Source: Callipepla californica brunnescens (taxonomy: Eukaryota; Chordata; Aves; Galliformes; Odontophoridae). From it: 64,000 nt of DNA. How positions within the stretch are numbered: position 1 is the first letter of the stretch; each line of letters opens with the position of its first letter. Made by a program: the position numbers and the translations under genes. Positions 60,828 to 64,000 of this stretch are shown here, piece after piece. Location of the stretch: NCBI GenBank assembly GCA_023055505.1, contig JALIRH010000002.1:36403733-36467732 (forward strand). The letters are read 5' to 3'. Below the pieces are notes generated by a model, which worked only from the letters and a program-made list of their open reading frames with translations, was not told where the DNA came from and searched no databases.

Positions 60828-63350
60828 AAGACTCTTCAGTTAGTTTGCCTTGGTTGGATGCCGTGAAGAGACAAAGCTTAAAAATTAAATAACTTCTTGA
60901 GTGCAGTCATCACCTGTTTTAATAAGACCCATATATCTAGCTCAGCCGTGATGTTGGTGAAGAAGCCTGATTGGTGTTTGTGTCAATGCAAGTTATAATG
61001 TATTGATTCAGATAGTACAGGACTGTTATGTCTTTTGATTCCTTTGTTGCAGGAGAAGGTACTGAAGCTGCAGAACTGAAGGTCGGTGTTCTTGAGATAG
61101 CTGTAATGAAAAGAAAGTGGTGCAAAATAAGACATTTCTGTTATGTTTAGGCAGCTAAAATACAATTCAGATAATCAGTCAGCCTGTGTGGGGTTCACAG
61201 CTAATGGTTTGATTGTGGATGCAGGGCAAGATACTGTAGTCATCAGTTAGACAGATGAAAAATATTTGAAGTGAATACTGAATGGAAAAATAATTTTTAG
61301 AAATGCTCTTTTCACTTTCAAGTTTTTTTTTTTTGTTTGGTTGGTTTTTTTTTTTTTTGCAACAGTTTTTGGCTAAGAGATCTTAGGATGCTTTAATCTC
61401 GAAGAACTGCTCCATATTTGGCTTCCCCAGCTAGCACACACAAATTCAGCTGTTTCCTATCCAATTACACATGTATGAGATCACTGCTGTTTGATTTTTT
61501 TGTTCATTTGTTTTTTTAAACTTCTTCAATTCTATCTTTAACACTTGATGGAGAATTACGGAGCAGGTTAACAGGTTGGTTCCTTTACTATTTTAATGTT
61601 TTCTTCAATATTTTAAATAATTACAATAAAATGATTGCAGGCATTTCAAAAGGCCGGGTGAGGATGATTAAGTAGGAATTAGTTGGATGTTTAATCACAA
61701 AACTTCACATCATAATCAATGTTAGCTGATAATCAAGAAACTGAAATACATGTGTCATAAACTGATGAATTTCCTTTATAGGAGAAATTCTTTTTATTCT
61801 ATTCCTATGGAGGTTTCCATTTCCCTACCTTAATTAGACCATCTGAATGGCCTTTAGCTTGGGCCAACTGGTGCAAACTCTGATGATCTTGTGGGGACTA
61901 GGTGTTGTAACTTGTTGGTAACAGCCTGTTCGTCCTGTTATGCCTCTGTGCCCCTTCTGGAGGTGAAAGGGGCTTGGTTGAAGATTACTGGAATCTTCCT
62001 TTTTATTGTTTCCTAGACAGCTTCCTAGCAGTTGCCAGTTATGATGAGAGCTGTGAAGTGGAGCTCTGATTTCTTTTTGGTCATGTAAAGGCCATTTTTT
62101 TCTCACCATTTTTTTTTCACTTGCAGATGCTAAGACTGTTCTATCAAAAAGACTGTTCTATCAAATTTCTGTATGAATTCCGTTTCCAGATGCAACTTAA
62201 CTTCCCAGTCACCTATGCAAAAAAGCTCTTCATAGAGAGGATGTCTGAAACAATTAAGCAGGTGTTCTGCTTGTCGTTGTCTTTACTGGATCTCCCTCAG
62301 TGTTGCCTCAGGTGCTGTCACTATCCTTCTCTCTCTCCCTTTATTTTTGTAGTGTGAGGCCTGCTCATTTCTCTTCTTGGAAAGTTACTCTTTTGTCTAA
62401 AGTCACTTCTTTTTTTCTGCTAATCTAGCAAGAAAAAAACATTTAAAACTGGCAGCTTACTTAACAGGAACTAGCAAAGCAATTTGGATTTCTAGTGTGT
62501 ATTTTGAAGATAGATTTTTCTACAGTAATGGAATAGAGTAGCTTGAATTTTAGCATTTATTTCTTAAGTGTTGTAGAGTAGACAGATATGGCTTGCTCTG
62601 AGTATCCCTCATTGTTGATGACTTCCTTCCTTCTGTACTTAAATGTACCCCTTCCTTTTTCTTTCTTCCAACACAACTGCAGGGAAACCTGTTCCCTCCC
62701 CCAAGGCAAAAGCACCAGGCCAGTCAGAAGTCATGTTTCTTCCTGCTGTGGTACGATACAACTTTTCTGGGGATGAGACTTGTTTTTAATTCCTTTATGG
62801 CTGTTTTTCATCTTTTCCTATTATGAGAAGCTGTTAGAAATTGCAGATGAAACATGTCATTTTATGAAGTGACAGGCAAGCTATTTCCTGGCTGAATTGC
62901 CTGGGGCGGGAGTGAAATAGAAGCAACATTTTATGAGGTCTGGTTCTGAGACTTCCTCACGACTTGATAACAGTCCTTCTGTCCTTCTGGGCTGAGAGAA
63001 TATAATATCATCTCATATATGTGGGGCAGGGTGTGCTGGTGAGTCTCTGTAGGTACAAAACCATGTTTCTGAGGTCCCAATGTTCTGGCTGAATTCCTGG
63101 TATCAGTCTTCAACTAAGTTAACTGACACCTTATATACCTGAAACACCACGTATAACAACTTCTGTTTCACGTTCAGAAGGACTCCTTACTGATGATCAG
63201 AAGGTAAACCTTTTTTCACTGACATTACCGCTGACTTTTATGATATTTTGGGGATTATGCTGCCAAACTGCGTAGCAATTCATCTGTCTGTTTCAGTATC
63301 TCCTAGCTATGGTATTTTGGATTCAGTAACTGCTTTAGGCCTCTACAGTG
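60828..63350. other. Intergenic DNA downstream of ATP6V1H, no gene recognised
   Basis: Holds T-rich tracts (61323-61358) and the 17-bp tandem repeat at 62132. Open frames such as 62931-63113 (minus) match no protein I know. The last 430 bases of the window are also featureless. Confidence 0.55.
62132..62165 (+). repeat. 17-bp exact tandem duplication
   Basis: AAGACTGTTCTATCAAA occurs at 62132-62148 and again immediately at 62149-62165. Confidence 0.95.
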
Positions 63351-63563
63351 GGGTCATAGAATCCTTAGAGTTGAAAGCAACCTTGGAAGGCCATCTAGAC
63401 CAACTACCCTGCAACAAACGTGGACACCACAGATACGTCAGGTTGCACAGGGCCTTATCCAGCCTGGTCTTGAAAGTCTCCAGGGACAGATCATCCACCA
63501 CAACACTAAGTAATCTGTTTCAGTGCTTCACCGCCCTTACTGTCACCATAAAACTTCTCTAAA
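63351..63563 (-). repeat. CR1 LINE 3' fragment, antisense
   Basis: Starts GTCATAGAATCCTTAGAGTTG and carries AGGCCATCTAGACCAACTAC, GTTGCACAGGGCCTTATCC and AGTCTCCAGGGACAGA. It belongs to a subfamily different from the other copies in the window. Confidence 0.85.
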
Positions 63564-64000
63564 CATTTGTGAATTTGCTTACAGTAAACATTGCAATGGA
63601 AAAGACGCATGGCCTTTCCCCAGAACTGTTGAAATGGCAGAATAGAAAATTGTCTGGTAAATATTAAGGGGGCAGGTGGTGCTTTTCTCAGCAGAGTTTT
63701 TTTGCACGAGGAATTAAAAATGAAGGTTACAGTATTATTGGGTGCTCTTGCCTAGCACAACTTAATGACACTTCTCAATTAAACCACTGCTTGGAAAAGT
63801 TACAGAATCACCGCCGTTCTATAATAGCACTTAAAATAAACCAAAAAGTCCAAACAAAATATTGTTTTCTGATGCAATTTGTTATGAAAAAAGCTGGTTT
63901 TATTCTAGTTGTTGGAGGTAGGTTCCCAGTTAGTGGGCCATTAAGCTTCCATTCTTGGACAGGGCATCAAGCAATTGCTGCTTTGTGTTGAACAGCGGAG

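Noticed and set aside
62931..63113. 60-codon minus-strand frame with a protein-like composition
   Set aside because: No recognised domain, no splice signals and no supporting context.
1..64000. CRISPR arrays, operons, tRNA or rRNA genes
   Set aside because: No regularly spaced repeats, no ribosome-binding-site-led gene strings and no tRNA or rRNA signatures; the DNA is vertebrate nuclear.

Overview
This is vertebrate nuclear DNA, almost certainly from a bird and probably a galliform. Coding sequence comes in short GT-AG exons separated by kilobase introns. At least fourteen stretches are CR1 LINE sequence, the dominant avian retrotransposon. One element is an internally deleted mariner of the Galluhop type, and four solo LTRs are present. 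There are no operons, CRISPR arrays or bacterial-type genes. All identifications rest on reading and recall of gene families; no database was searched.

The one complete gene is ATP6V1H (plus strand), the H subunit of the vacuolar H+-ATPase. A CpG-rich promoter at about 20440-20910 carries a perfect CLEAR/TFEB palindrome. A non-coding first exon is followed by 13 coding exons from 21802 to 56640. All junctions keep frame and give 480 residues. Exon 7 (54 nt, 18 residues) matches the optional segment that separates the long and short H isoforms in mammals.

The left 20 kb is mostly intergenic. At 11980-12102 on the minus strand lies a short exon resembling the N-terminus of the long form of RGS20, which is the head-to-head neighbour of ATP6V1H in mammals. 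The RGS domain exons would lie beyond the left edge; none were found here. The rest of the left flank holds CR1 pieces, one solo LTR (3891-4246) and the Galluhop-like element (15888-16420).

Inside ATP6V1H, introns 8, 9, 12 and 13 hold the larger insertions. Intron 8 has a CR1 and a sense-strand ERV LTR. Intron 9 has a long antisense CR1 interrupted by a 28-base T run. Intron 12 has a solo LTR with a perfect 5-bp target duplication. Intron 13 has sense and antisense CR1 copies. Downstream of the gene (56.9-64 kb) are two more CR1 copies and a third, diverged member of the LTR family seen at 3.9 and 46 kb. I see no wholly new biological system. The most useful points are the CLEAR element, the RGS20 exon, the in-frame optional exon and the three-copy LTR family.
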